From the NCBI RefSeq assembly GCF_001425235.1, contig NZ_LMEA01000011.1, forward strand, positions 967,693 to 1,031,692: DNA of 64,000 bases. Direction: 5' to 3'. Of this stretch, positions 7,640-15,811 are shown piece by piece. How positions within the stretch are numbered: the stretch's first letter is position 1; each line of letters starts with the position of its first letter. The translations under genes were made by a program, and so were the position numbers. This DNA is from Devosia sp. Root413D1 (GTDB lineage: Bacteria > Pseudomonadota > Alphaproteobacteria > Rhizobiales > Devosiaceae). The notes beneath the pieces are model-generated. The model did not search any database. It worked only from the letters and a program-made list of their open reading frames with translations, and had not been told where the DNA came from.

Positions 7640-8505
7640 CCCGCCTTTCGCTGTGCGGGAGCAGTTTTCTTAGCTGGCGCAGCCTTGTTCGTTTTCGACT
7701 TGCTGGCAGAACGACGCGACGCCGACTCGCCCTTGGCGCCGGCGCTGAGCCGTAGCGCCTCAAGCAGGTCGTTCTTCTTCGTTGGCTTGGGAGGACGAAG
7801 TGGCACAATCTTCTTGCCGTTGATCTTGGCCTGCACCAGATCGGCCAGAGCCTCCTCGTAGCGATCGTCGAACTTGCTCGGGTCGAACTCGCCGGCCTTC
7901 GTCTTCAGAATATGCTTGGCCAGATCGAGCATTTCCGGCTCGATCTTGCTCTTCTTGATCCCTTTGAAGGCGTCGGACGCGGAACGGACCTCGTAGTCGA
8001 AGTTCAGCGTAGTTGCGATCAACCCGTCGTGGTGTGCACGGATCAGAACCGGCCTCAGCCGCCGGAACAACACGGCGTGCGCGATTGCAGCCGCCTTTCG
8101 CTCTCGCAACGCCTCGCGGATCAGGACGAAGGTTTCGTTCCCAATGTCGGTGGTCGGCAGCAGGTAATAGGGTTTGTCAAAGTAGGTGGGCTCGATTTTG
8201 TTGCAGGCAATGAATTGGTCGACCGTGAGAGCCTTGTCACTGTTCGGCACCGCGGCTGCGATCTCCTCGGGCTCGAGCACCACGTATTGGCCATCACCGG
8301 TCTCGTAGCCCTTCACCTGGTCCTCGTACTCGACCGGCTTGTCCGTTTTCTCATCGACATAGAGCCGCTTGAGGCGGTTTCCGGTGCTCCGATTGACCAT
8401 GTGGGGCGAGATGCGCTCCGACTGCGACGCGGCTGCGTACATCGACACCGGGCACACGATCTCCGCGATCTTGATGGCACCCTTCCAGATTGCTCGAGCT
8501 GCCAA
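7636..8505 (-). CDS. ku: Ku DNA end-binding protein (NHEJ), second paralogue
   Basis: A 289-residue Ku clearly distinct from its convergent neighbour. Core motifs are ARAIWKGAIKIAEIVCPV, ISPHMVNRSTGNRLKR, YVDEKTDKPVEYEDQVKGYE, PTYFDKPYYLLPT and NDLLEALRLS. It has a long Lys/Ala-rich basic tail (about residues 250-289) likely to contact DNA. The TTG at 8505 is chosen as start because GGAGGTC lies 8 bases ahead and an EcfG-like promoter sits just upstream. Two different Ku proteins under stress promoters suggest a heterodimer, as proposed for some rhizobial Ku pairs. Confidence 0.94.
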   Translation of the reverse strand: MAARAIWKGAIKIAEIVCPVSMYAAASQSERISPHMVNRSTGNRLKRLYVDEKTDKPVEYEDQVKGYETGDGQYVVLEPEEIAAAVPNSDKALTVDQFIACNKIEPTYFDKPYYLLPTTDIGNETFVLIREALRERKAAAIAHAVLFRRLRPVLIRAHHDGLIATTLNFDYEVRSASDAFKGIKKSKIEPEMLDLAKHILKTKAGEFDPSKFDDRYEEALADLVQAKINGKKIVPLRPPKPTKKNDLLEALRLSAGAKGESASRRSASKSKTNKAAPAKKTAPAQRKAG

Positions 8506-8532
8506 TTTGCGCGACCTCCGTTGAGACCTCAC

Positions 8533-8557
8533 AACGGTTGGAGAGCGAGCCTGTTCC
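8533..8557 (-). promoter_or_regulatory. EcfG-like promoter of the reverse Ku gene
   Basis: Read on the minus strand: GGAAC (8557-8553), 16 bases, CGTT (8536-8533), 27 bases ahead of the TTG start at 8505. Confidence 0.75.
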
Positions 8558-8836
8558 CTCTCCGGAGCTGGGAGGAGCCGGCGGTCTGGCGCACACCCTT
8601 ACCCCGCCCTTCTCTATCCCTGCCGACCGATGGACAGCTGGGGCTATAGGCGCGGGAGGGATCATTGAGGGTGCCGGCGGCGCCGGCGGCTTTGACTGTG
8701 TAAGCCGGACCCGGCTGGGAGGGACAGCGGGGCCCGGCGGCACACAGGCCCGAGGCCAGGGAGGGGCAACCTCAGGCCAGATTTCCAACCTCAGGAATGC
8801 GATTTGGTTCCGACGCTGTCGGCCCTCGACAACGAC

Positions 8837-8861
8837 GGAACCTGCTGACCCTACGGAAGTT
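8837..8861 (+). promoter_or_regulatory. EcfG-like promoter (GGAAC-N16-AGTT)
   Basis: GGAAC (8837-8841), 16 bases, AGTT (8858-8861), 24 bases before the ATG at 8886. Confidence 0.65.
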
Positions 8862-8885
8862 TGAGGCTGCAACGGGAGCCTCAAA

Positions 8886-9200
8886 ATGTACGAAGAAAAC
8901 TCGTCACCCTCGCGCGTCATGAGTCCGCTGATCACTCGGCGGAAACTGGCAAGGGAGAGGGTTGCACCTTACCTGCCTGACCTGAAGCGCTGGCGGAGCA
9001 AGTCGCTGCAGTTGCGCGCCATGCACAACTCTCGCCATCAAACGGCTGACGCACTGGCTGCCGGCGAAATGCAGTTGGCCGCTTTGCGAAGAGAGATGGA
9101 AATGACCCGTCAGGCGTTCATTCTTGAGATGGATGACATCCGTGAAATGCCTGCTGTCGTCGACTATCTTGCGGCCCTCGACAACCTAATACAGGGCTGA
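8886..9200 (+). CDS. Hypothetical helical stress protein
   Basis: A 104-residue protein, mainly helical and charged, with a basic N-terminal half (RRKLARERVAPYLPDLKRWRSKSLQLR) and an amphipathic C-terminal half (AAGEMQLAALRREMEMTRQAFILEMDDI). No family is recognised. GGGAG precedes the ATG and an EcfG-like promoter lies 24 bases upstream, so it is likely stress induced. Confidence 0.7.
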   Translation: MYEENSSPSRVMSPLITRRKLARERVAPYLPDLKRWRSKSLQLRAMHNSRHQTADALAAGEMQLAALRREMEMTRQAFILEMDDIREMPAVVDYLAALDNLIQG

Positions 9201-9211
9201 GGGACTGGAGC

Positions 9212-9328
9212 TTAGCCGCCAAACAGGTGGGTAAGGTTGCCGACCAGATAGATACCGGCTGCGATGAGCGCGACGGTCACAAGCCACGCGACGATCATCC
9301 ATCCAATGCCGTACCGCCCCCTAAGCAC
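9212..9328 (-). CDS. 38-residue membrane micro-protein
   Basis: Begins (V)LRGRYGIGWMIVAWLVTVAL and has one hydrophobic span (about residues 8-30) and a short tail (NLTHLFGG). AAGGAG sits 5 bases ahead of the GTG at 9328. It is convergent with the preceding gene (stops 12 bases apart). Function unknown. Confidence 0.65.
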   Translation of the reverse strand: MLRGRYGIGWMIVAWLVTVALIAAGIYLVGNLTHLFGG

Positions 9329-9493
9329 GATGCTCCTTCCCAGGCCGGATCATCGGCCGTCTGCCATGGCCCATGCATCGAACTGCACCATACCGCCCTT
9401 TTCCTTATCTGCAACAGTTCGTGTTCAAACGCGGAGGGCAAGATTGCAACCAAGCTTCTCGTGCCACGTATTCCGTGACTGGTGGAGGCTATC

Positions 9494-9754
9494 ATGCGGT
9501 ATTACTTCGACATTTTCGATGGCGCGGGCTGGGCCCGAGACGACGTTGGCGTGGAATGCACTAGCGACCGAAGGGCCCGTCACCAGGCGGTGCTGGCACT
9601 GACCGAGCTTGCCCGTGAATTGCTGCCGTCCGATGGCCCGTCGAAAGAGCTCATCATCCGGGTGAGGCACGGCAACGACGCAGCCTTCTCAGTTCGGCTG
9701 GCCTTCGATACATCGGCGGGACCGGCACTGGCCGATCCCTCACTTGTCGCCTGA
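9494..9754 (+). CDS. DUF6894 family protein, copy 1
   Basis: An 86-residue protein starting MRYYFDIFDGAGWARDDVG, the mark of the DUF6894 family (short rhizobial proteins of unknown role). The rest is one helix (RRARHQAVLALTELARELLP) and two strands (KELIIRVRHGND, AFSVRLAFD). GGAGG lies ahead of the ATG at 9494. A second family member is at 18017-18271, which has an EcfG-like promoter; none is visible here. Confidence 0.8.
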   Translation: MRYYFDIFDGAGWARDDVGVECTSDRRARHQAVLALTELARELLPSDGPSKELIIRVRHGNDAAFSVRLAFDTSAGPALADPSLVA

Positions 9755-9760
9755 ACAAGA

Positions 9761-9955
9761 TCAGCTTCTCAAGGGCCAGTGCCCGGTCAACAGGGCATAG
9801 ATCACCCCGCCCGCCAGGGTTGCGCCTATAGCCACAGCGCCAATTTCCGCCCACCGGGGCAGCCCCTTCTTGAACAGTAGCGGTGCATAAATGGCGAGAG
9901 CCAGCAGTAGTGTCGCGACAGCGACATGGACCAGCAACTGATAGGCAGCGACCAC
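9761..9955 (-). CDS. Two-span small membrane protein
   Basis: About 64 residues with two hydrophobic segments (VHVAVATLLLALAIYAPLL and IGAVAIGATLAGGVIYALL) joined by a basic loop (FKKGLPRW). GTG at 9955 is preferred because GGGGAGG lies just ahead; an ATG at 9979 is an in-frame alternative with no RBS. Family not recognised. Confidence 0.6.
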   Translation of the reverse strand: MVAAYQLLVHVAVATLLLALAIYAPLLFKKGLPRWAEIGAVAIGATLAGGVIYALLTGHWPLRS

Positions 9956-10190
9956 TCCCACCTCCCCATTCCGCGTCATAAACCGCGCGCTTGTGCGGCG
10001 GTTCCCGTCCGAGGCTGCGGGAACTGCAATTTCGCTGACGCTCGCACTCAGTCGGACGTCAGACAGTGTCTGGTAGTGTCGGCAAACTGCACCGATACGC
10101 CGCGTCACGGTGCAGGAAATAAGACCAGTCGGCGCCCCCTATGGTGTGCCGCCCATTGGGGTGGCGCCGACACCTCCCAAGAGGTGCAAA

Positions 10191-10673
10191 ATGGCAAGCG
10201 CATTGATTTCCGCGGGTACCTTCCCATCAGTCGTCGCCATCTGCGGAACGATGACGGTCATCGGGATCGGTTTCGCAGCAGATACGGCCGCGAAGGTTGC
10301 GGCGGCCACGTCAGTGAAGACCATCCGGAAGCCCAGTTGCATCTCCCGCTTGCCTGACATGCGCGCCGAAGATCTGAATATCGCCAGATCGGTGCCGGTG
10401 GCGTCGCGAGTCCCCAAAACGCCAGGTCCGCTGGCCGCGCTGCCGGCGCCGACCTTTACCCACATATTGTCAGTGGCATCCCTCAGAGCCCCTTCGGGCC
10501 ATCGTAGCGCGGTAGGCGCGCGCTCAAGTATCGGGCACAGTCCCGACCGCTTCCGGCCCCTTGGTCCGGGAGCCAGATCCGACGGGCATCGCTGCATACA
10601 GGATGCCTGTCGGGTCGCCACTAGCGGAATGGGTGTCATCGGGCAAACCGCTGCGCCTAGCCTTGGCCGATGA
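10191..10673 (+). CDS. Possible exported hypothetical protein
   Basis: A 160-residue frame starting MASALISAGTFPSVVAICGT, with AGAGGTG 6 bases ahead of the ATG. The first 85 codons have the base use of real genes and include a hydrophobic signal-like segment. The later part is Arg/Ser-rich and overlaps the conserved RNA-like element at 10554-10619, so the true protein may be shorter, or the region may be a decayed gene. A reverse-strand frame (10139-10894) covers the same bases but looks less likely. Confidence 0.4.
   Translation: MASALISAGTFPSVVAICGTMTVIGIGFAADTAAKVAAATSVKTIRKPSCISRLPDMRAEDLNIARSVPVASRVPKTPGPLAALPAPTFTHILSVASLRAPSGHRSAVGARSSIGHSPDRFRPLGPGARSDGHRCIQDACRVATSGMGVIGQTAAPSLGR
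10554..10619. repeat. Conserved structured intergenic element, copy 1
   Basis: About 66 bases closely similar to 13591-13659. It forms a short CCGG/CCGG hairpin, the linker GGGAGCCAGAT, then a longer hairpin CCGACG...TGTCGG enclosing GGGCATCGC and a TGCAT/ATGC stem. Base changes relative to copy 2 keep the pairs (A-T here, G-C there). The strand is not certain. It could be a small RNA, a cis element or a RIME-like intergenic repeat. Confidence 0.55.
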
Positions 10674-10903
10674 CGCTCAGGTGCCGGTGGGTCCGCCGCA
10701 AACGCCACCGGCACTTCTACGTGCCTGAGGTTGGGCACACCGACTGCATTGATGCGCGCGGCTCGCTGTTCCAGCCGGCGCACCAAGTAGGGCATGAAGA
10801 TAGAAGAAGATCCGCTTGCCGATCGCTCCGTGGTCAACTGGTCTAGATTCACCACACGAACTTCGTTCGCGACACTGGGGCCGGGGCCGGCCATTGCTGC
10901 TCG

Positions 10904-11095
10904 TCAATAGGTTTGCATCACCCGGTTGTAGACTTCCAGAGCCTCGGGTCCATCGAGGATTTCGAGCAGGAGGTCCAACAGTTCATCGCGGCTGATGCCG
11001 CTGCCGGCAGGCAGCGCTGCCTTCACGACGGCGACGGATTTCGCCACCACAGTCTCGGCTTTGGTATGGCGGGTGAACTGCAGCATGATCGCCAT
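10904..11095 (-). CDS. Small hypothetical protein, second gene of a stress operon
   Basis: 63 residues starting MAIMLQFTRHTKAETVVAKS. It is helical, with an acidic middle (SRDELLDLLLEILDGPEALEVY). Its ATG follows the TGA of the upstream gene by one base with GAGG at 9 bases, so translation is probably coupled. Unrecognised. Confidence 0.65.
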   Translation of the reverse strand: MAIMLQFTRHTKAETVVAKSVAVVKAALPAGSGISRDELLDLLLEILDGPEALEVYNRVMQTY

Positions 11096-11096
11096 C

Positions 11097-11294
11097 TCAG
11101 TTATCCTCAATGCTGTGGAGTTCTCGCAGGCGCACCTTGAGCGGCTCGGGCAGATCGAGCTTGGCAATCAGTTCCATCGCTACTTGCTGCTGCGACGGTG
11201 GTTGAGTTTCCGATTGGGCCTTGGCCCACGCGAGGGCGCCGCCGAGCGTAAAGCGCACGCTGGGGGCTGGTGGCTTGTGAGGAAATTTCGGCAT
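11097..11294 (-). CDS. Small hypothetical protein, first gene of a stress operon
   Basis: 65 residues: MPKFPHKPPAPSVRFTLGGA then a helical half ending ELHSIEDN. The ATG at 11294 has GAGGCG at 6 bases. An EcfG-like promoter lies 30 bases upstream. It forms a tight two-gene operon with the 63-residue protein. Unrecognised. Confidence 0.65.
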   Translation of the reverse strand: MPKFPHKPPAPSVRFTLGGALAWAKAQSETQPPSQQQVAMELIAKLDLPEPLKVRLRELHSIEDN

Positions 11295-11324
11295 GAACAC
11301 GCCTCGCACTTAATGAGCGAAGTC

Positions 11325-11349
11325 AACCTGTCCAGGCCCCCTCGGTTCC
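11325..11349 (-). promoter_or_regulatory. EcfG-like promoter (GGAAC-N16-GGTT)
   Basis: Minus strand: GGAAC (11349-11345), 16 bases, GGTT (11328-11325), 30 bases ahead of the ATG at 11294. Confidence 0.65.
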
Positions 11350-11756
11350 CAAACTAACGGTCGTGCCACCAGCACTTCTCCCACGGCGGCAGTAATATTC
11401 TGCTCAGCCGAAATAATCCCAACGCGTGGCTGCCCGGGACACGGCATTAGCTTCGCAGGTGATCGAACCTAACGACATCCAGCCATGAAGGGACGGATCC
11501 CGAATGGGAGGCGCAGTGGGGTCCGGCGCTCAGTCGGCCAGGGGTCAGGCGACGTCCCCCCGGCCTTTGTCTCAATCTCGGTCCGCACCGATGGCTCCAC
11601 AATGCCGGCCCTTCGCTTGACCGCTCGGGGCAATCAAAGCCACCGCCCCGTTCTCTCCGGTATCGCCGATATGTCATTTGTAAATGTCCGGCCTCGATGA
11701 CCCGGCTAGGATACTTGCAAGCCGGACGAGCAGGCGCCTCACCGGTACCTTTGATC
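11350..11756. other. Gap with no supported gene
   Basis: Open frames on both strands are Arg/Gly/Ser-rich shadows without RBS. The 3' end merges into the leader conserved with 16089-16164. Confidence 0.45.
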
Positions 11757-11830
11757 TCGCTGCTTCCGGGCGTTCTGGCAAAGCGCGTCGAGCCTGCCGT
11801 TCCATCATCGGGTGGATGGTCCTCATGCGT
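11757..11830 (+). promoter_or_regulatory. Conserved leader of receiver operon, copy A
   Basis: About 74 bases with 11 differences from 16089-16164, placed the same distance ahead of a paralogous operon. It ends in a hairpin (TCCATC/GGTGGA with a 4-base loop) and GTCCTC. Substitutions do not follow codon positions (3 silent, 6 changing in the best frame), so the conservation is at nucleic-acid level. Confidence 0.6.
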
Positions 11831-11842
11831 TTACAAAGTGAC

Positions 11843-12226
11843 ATGATCCCTCACTCGCCTCCTTCCACGGCGCTCGTCGTGGAGACGAACTACCTGATTG
11901 CCTCGGTGATTGAGGCCCCACTGCTCAGCGCCGGCTACCAGGTGGCGATTGCTGCCGACCCTGACGAAGCGTTCGCGCTGCTCGATACCCGCGACATCGG
12001 TCTGGCACTGATCGACTTCCGCCTGCAGCACGGCGAGCCGGAAGGACTGGTTGCCTTGCTGCGACAACGGGGCATCCCCTTCATTTTCTGCACCGCGGCG
12101 AGTGTCGAGGAGGTATTCGAGCACTTCCCCAACACGCGGGTGATGCTGAAGCCCTTCAGCGATCAGGAACTGCTCACGGCGGTCGCCGCCCTGGTGTCCG
12201 ACCGCGGCTCGTCTGTAGGCGCCTGA
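11843..12226 (+). CDS. Single-domain response regulator (REC only), copy A
   Basis: A 127-residue stand-alone receiver domain. The phospho-acceptor Asp is in ALIDFRL, the switch Thr in FCTAAS and the Lys in MLKPFSDQ. The acidic pair is altered: VVETNY keeps Glu but has Thr where Asp is usual. No output domain is present. The start at 11843 aligns residue for residue with its paralogue at 16178 (both 127 aa). It is followed 25 bases later by a helical partner protein. A longer frame reaching 11684 overlaps the conserved leader and is unlikely to be translated. Confidence 0.85.
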   Translation: MIPHSPPSTALVVETNYLIASVIEAPLLSAGYQVAIAADPDEAFALLDTRDIGLALIDFRLQHGEPEGLVALLRQRGIPFIFCTAASVEEVFEHFPNTRVMLKPFSDQELLTAVAALVSDRGSSVGA

Positions 12227-12251
12227 GCTTCAATTCGACGGAGAGATCCCC

Positions 12252-12653
12252 ATGCAAAGCTACGACACGACGCGCCAACGCAACGCCCAGATCAGCGTGC
12301 TGGAGCAGCGGCGGGCCAACGACACGCTGAGGCCGTTCATCGGCGCCCTGCAAGGCTGGAACGCCAAGGCAGCGCGCCTCCGCGCCCTGGTGGACTCGTT
12401 CTACAGCAGTGAAGAGGACCGGGCTCTGGCTCGCCTCGAAAGCGGCGCGCTGCTCGCCGAGATCCGGCGGCGCCATACCGAACTGCATGCCGCGATCAAG
12501 GGCGAGCCGCCGCACAGCCGGCTCGACGATGCCGATGCGGCGTTTCGGCGGCTGATCGACCAGTTGCAGATCGTATCGGCTCGCGGCCCGTCCGAGCCTC
12601 CACCCACGCAAGCGGCGACATGGGGTGTCCATCAGCAGGATGAGCAAAACTGA
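12252..12653 (+). CDS. Helical partner protein of the receiver, copy A, with WGVHQQDEQN tag
   Basis: A 133-residue, all-helical charged protein: RNAQISVLEQRRA, PFIGALQGWNAKAARLRALVDSFY, DRALARLESGALLAEIRRRHTELHAAIKGE, AFRRLIDQL. It is about 65% identical to copy B (16591) over the helical part. The end differs: this copy has AATWGVHQQDEQN, shared with the 60-residue protein at 6436. Family unknown; its place behind a REC gene suggests an interaction partner. CGGAGAG precedes the ATG. Confidence 0.75.
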   Translation: MQSYDTTRQRNAQISVLEQRRANDTLRPFIGALQGWNAKAARLRALVDSFYSSEEDRALARLESGALLAEIRRRHTELHAAIKGEPPHSRLDDADAAFRRLIDQLQIVSARGPSEPPPTQAATWGVHQQDEQN

Positions 12654-12676
12654 AGCCAGTCCGCGTCGCCGACGCC

Positions 12677-12754
12677 ATGATGACGCTGCTGTTCTGGATT
12701 CTGGTGCTGGCGGCGGTCGTGACTCCGGTCGCTCTGCTGCTGGGCTGGCGCTAG
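12677..12754 (+). CDS. 25-residue membrane micro-protein
   Basis: MMTLLFWILVLAAVVTPVALLLGWR: a single hydrophobic span. There is no clear RBS, but it lies 23 bases after the preceding gene and could be translated from the same mRNA. Small size makes this uncertain. Confidence 0.4.
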   Translation: MMTLLFWILVLAAVVTPVALLLGWR

Positions 12755-12841
12755 CGAACCGGTGATGGAACCCATCCGAAAGCTGCTGCGAACGAGTGCT
12801 GCCGCCACCCAGCGGGCACGCCGAATAAGCCTTCTCCGAGC

Positions 12842-12866
12842 GGAACTGCCAGCTTGCTTCGAAGTT
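12842..12866 (+). promoter_or_regulatory. EcfG-like promoter (GGAAC-N16-AGTT)
   Basis: GGAAC (12842-12846), 16 bases, AGTT (12863-12866), 46 bases before the ATG at 12913. Confidence 0.65.
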
Positions 12867-12912
12867 AAGTCGTCGCGGCGGACAAGACCTCATTAAAGAA
12901 GGATGCGCTGTG

Positions 12913-13548
12913 ATGAAACTTCTTCCACTCTTCGGCTCGGCCCTCCTCATCGGGCTGCTATCGACCGGCGCCATAGCGGCCGAGGCCGTCAGTGGCGCCA
13001 ATGTCCGTTCGGGGCCCGGAGCTTCGTTTGGCGTCGTCGACACGCTGGCGGCGGGCGAAAGCGTCACGGTGACCGAGTGCGCGGCGAATGGCTGGTGCCG
13101 GATCGACCATTCAGGCCCGGATGGCTGGGTCTCGGCCAAGCTGCTCGCCGACAACGGCAACGCCGACGACTACTACAATGCAGCCGATGGCGGTGTAGAG
13201 GTTGCCAGAAACTTCGACGATGACGACGGATATCCGCGACTCATCGGCCGCGCGCCCGACGTCAACGTGCGGTTCGGGTTTGGCTTTGGCAACGGCCTGT
13301 TTGGCTTCCGCGACGGTTTTATGATGGGCCGCCCCGGCCGCGATCGTGGTGACGTAGTCTGCCTTGTCACTTTCTTCAGCCGCGACGACGTGGCTGCCGG
13401 CCGGGATGCCGATGTGCAGCGCGCCCAGATCCTGTCACGCCGCGTTGCCGAGCGAAACGACGGCCCGAACGACCGCCGGGCCATCTTCGAGTACGGCTCG
13501 GAGCGCGAGACGATCCGAACCTGCCGCTATCTCGACCGCCTGAACTAA
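12913..13548 (+). CDS. Exported SH3b-domain protein
   Basis: A 211-residue protein with a Sec signal peptide (about residues 1-22, cleavage near AIAAEA), then a bacterial SH3 domain (NVRSGPGASFGVVDTLAAGESVTV...GWCRI...GWVSAKLL, about 25-85), an acidic linker, a Gly/Phe/Arg-rich stretch (FGFGFGNGLFGFRDG), and a C-terminal region with two Cys (VVCLVTFF, RTCRYL). SH3b domains often bind cell-wall peptides in the periplasm. An EcfG-like promoter precedes it. Confidence 0.85.
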   Translation: MKLLPLFGSALLIGLLSTGAIAAEAVSGANVRSGPGASFGVVDTLAAGESVTVTECAANGWCRIDHSGPDGWVSAKLLADNGNADDYYNAADGGVEVARNFDDDDGYPRLIGRAPDVNVRFGFGFGNGLFGFRDGFMMGRPGRDRGDVVCLVTFFSRDDVAAGRDADVQRAQILSRRVAERNDGPNDRRAIFEYGSERETIRTCRYLDRLN

Positions 13549-13590
13549 CTGCAATGGTTGGCGCCGCTAGCGGGCGCTATCCCTAAAACT

Positions 13591-13659
13591 CCCGGGACCC
13601 CTTCCGGGAGCCAAGATCCGGCGGGCATTGCTGCATGTCAGGATGCACGCCGGGTCGCT
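13591..13659. repeat. Conserved structured intergenic element, copy 2
   Basis: The better-paired copy: hairpin CCCGG/CCGGG, linker AGCCAAGAT, then CCGGCG...CGCCGG enclosing GGCATTGC and a perfect TGCAT/ATGCA stem. It sits 25 bases ahead of the small gene at 13684, so it might be its leader. Copy 1 at 10554 has no such gene. Confidence 0.6.
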
Positions 13660-13683
13660 CCATTCCATCAGTGAGGCACCTCC

Positions 13684-13953
13684 ATGGTCACGCAGCTTCC
13701 GCCGATCTGGGTTAAGCCGAATGGCAAGTCCGGCGTGCTGGTGGCTCTGCGGGAGGTCAACCTGTGGCGCCAGCGCGAGAGGGCCTTTCGGTCGAGACAG
13801 GCGACAGCAGCGGCTGCCTATGCCCGACGGCAGCAGAGTTGGTGGATGGCCGAAGCACGGCTATCGACGCTGCTGTCCCGCCGCCACCCACCTATGCACG
13901 CTGCCGCTTCGCCGCTACCTGTCATAAACCAGGCGGCTCATACTGGTGCGTGA
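13684..13953 (+). CDS. Small basic hypothetical protein
   Basis: 89 residues starting MVTQLPPIWVKPNGKSGVLV. It has a basic helical middle (NLWRQRERAFRSRQATAAAAYARRQQSWW) and a poorly ordered tail. GAGG lies ahead of the ATG. It follows the structured element at 13591. Unrecognised. Confidence 0.5.
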   Translation: MVTQLPPIWVKPNGKSGVLVALREVNLWRQRERAFRSRQATAAAAYARRQQSWWMAEARLSTLLSRRHPPMHAAASPLPVINQAAHTGA

Positions 13954-14199
13954 GGCTCCAATCGAAGAGTTTTCGCCGCGCAGGGAACCGACGCTTGCCC
14001 ACGGCATTATCTGCTTATCCGCACCACGCGGACGATGAGCCCATCCCCCTGGATTCATCATGCCACGGCGATACGCCCCTATCGTTGTGCACCAAAGGGA
14101 TCTCGGCCCGCAAAGGTCGGGGTCCCTTTCATTGGTGGGCAACCAAAGCCCTCGCCGTAAGTTCCTACCGACCGACATTGTTGTCGGCGGGCGGGCTGG

Positions 14200-15780
14200 A
14201 TGAACAATTCTCACAATTTCGATGCATCACTCACCGACGATGGGCGCTATCGCCTGCTGGTCGAGGCGATCAGCGACTATGCGATTTACATGCTCGACCC
14301 CACCGGGATCGTGGCCAACTGGAACGCCGGGGCGCAACGCTTCAAGGGCTATCGGCCCAGCGAAATCATCGGCAGGAACTTCGAAATCTTCTACACCGAC
14401 ACGGATCGGGCCGTCGGCCGGCCGGAGATCAACCTGCGCCGCGCTGCGGAAGTGGGCCGCTTCGAAGATGAGGGATGGCGTGTCCGCAAGGATGGCAGCC
14501 AGTTCTGGGCGCATGTCGTCATCGACCGCATCCTCGATCCCGACGGCAACCTTGTCGGCTTTGCCAAGATCACCCGCGACCTGACCGAACGCCACCAGGC
14601 CCAGCAGGAACTCGAACGCGCCCGCGAGGCGCTGTTCCAATCGCAGAAGATCGAGTCGATCGGCCAGCTGACCGGCGGCGTGGCGCACGATTTCAACAAC
14701 CTGCTGATGGCGATCATCGGCAGCCTCGAAATCGTCCAGCGCCGGATGAATGCCGACCCCAACATAAGCCCGTTCATCGACAACGCCCTGAAGGGGGCGC
14801 GCCGCGGCGCCGTGCTGACCCAGCGCATGCTGGCCTTCGCCCGCCGGCAGGAACTCAAGATGGGGGCGGTTAACCTCAAGACAACAGTCGAGGGCATGAG
14901 CGACCTGCTGGAGCGCTCGCTGGGGCCGGCCATCCTGATCCGCACCGAGGTTCCCGAGAACCTGCCGGCGGTACGCACCGATATCTCGCAGCTGGAGGCG
15001 GCGATCCTCAATCTGGTGGTGAACGCGCGCGATGCCATGCCCGATGGCGGCACAGTGCGCATCACCGCCCTCCACAAGGCAAGTGACCGCCCGGGAAATT
15101 ACGTCGTCTTCAGCGTGGCCGACGAGGGCGAGGGGATGGATGCCGATACCCTCGCCAAGGCGACCGAACCGTTCTTTACCACCAAGGGGATCGGCAAAGG
15201 GACCGGCCTCGGGCTTTCGATGGTGCATGGCCTCGCCCAGCAATCGGGTGGTTATCTCGAACTGCAGAGCGAGCCTGGTAGCGGCACCACCGCCTCGATC
15301 TGGCTGCCGGTGACGGAGGCCGAGGCCGACACTGCGGTCGCCCCTCCGGCCTCTCGCCCCATGGATGGTCGGCAGGTCCTGCGCGTCCTCGCAGTAGATG
15401 ACGATGCGCTGGTACTGATGAACACCATGGCAATGCTGCAGGAGCTTGGCCATGAGGTGGTGGAGGCTCATTCGGGCCGCGAGGCCCTCGAGGCGCTGGA
15501 GCGGCAAACGGTGGACCTGCTGATCACCGACCAGGGCATGCCGAAAATGACCGGCGCGGAATTGGCCCAGAAGGTGCAGGCCGCCTGGCCGCATATCCCC
15601 ATCCTTGTTGCCACCGGCTATGCCGAACTCAGCGACAGCGCGGCGCGCGACCTGCCTCGGCTTTCCAAGCCGTTCAGTCAGCAGGATCTCGCTGCGGCCA
15701 TCGCCAGCACATTAGGCGCAGCCGCCCTCGCCAGGCCGGCGGTGGCAGTGACCGCCGAGCCAAGCGTTCTCGCTACCTGA
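14200..15780 (+). CDS. PAS sensor histidine kinase - receiver hybrid
   Basis: A 526-residue cytoplasmic sensor with no membrane segment. A PAS domain (about 15-130, with [12 protein letters not shown] and the PAC end [12 protein letters not shown]) is followed by a HisKA/HATPase kinase core: phospho-His163 in [10 protein letters not shown]-box [15 protein letters not shown]-boxes DEGEGM and [11 protein letters not shown]-terminal REC domain follows ([10 protein letters not shown], Asp near 444 in ITDQGMP, Lys in LSKPFS). The PAS type is often flavin- or heme-linked, but no cofactor residue can be proved. It sits between the two receiver operons and is a candidate phosphodonor for them. Confidence 0.9.
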   Translation: MNNSHNFDASLTDDGRYRLLVEAISDYAIYMLDPTGIVANWNAGAQRFKGYRPSEIIGRNFEIFYTDTDRAVGRPEINLRRAAEVGRFEDEGWRVRKDGSQFWAHVVIDRILDPDGNLVGFAKITRDLTERHQAQQELERAREALFQSQKIESIGQLTGGVAHDFNNLLMAIIGSLEIVQRRMNADPNISPFIDNALKGARRGAVLTQRMLAFARRQELKMGAVNLKTTVEGMSDLLERSLGPAILIRTEVPENLPAVRTDISQLEAAILNLVVNARDAMPDGGTVRITALHKASDRPGNYVVFSVADEGEGMDADTLAKATEPFFTTKGIGKGTGLGLSMVHGLAQQSGGYLELQSEPGSGTTASIWLPVTEAEADTAVAPPASRPMDGRQVLRVLAVDDDALVLMNTMAMLQELGHEVVEAHSGREALEALERQTVDLLITDQGMPKMTGAELAQKVQAAWPHIPILVATGYAELSDSAARDLPRLSKPFSQQDLAAAIASTLGAAALARPAVAVTAEPSVLAT

Positions 15781-15811
15781 ACCGCGCTGGTATGCGGCCG
15801 ACAACATGCGC

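Noticed and set aside
10139..10894. 251-codon reverse frame
   Set aside because: It lacks an RBS and has mixed composition; the plus-strand frame from 10191 has a better RBS, though both are uncertain.
11684..11842. N-terminal extension of the first receiver protein
   Set aside because: It would translate the conserved leader; the paralogue has the leader in a different frame, so the extension is not conserved as protein.
13961..13990. GGAAC followed after 16 bases by CATT upstream of the PAS hybrid kinase
   Set aside because: The -10 is poor and it lies more than 200 bases from the start; not counted as an EcfG site.
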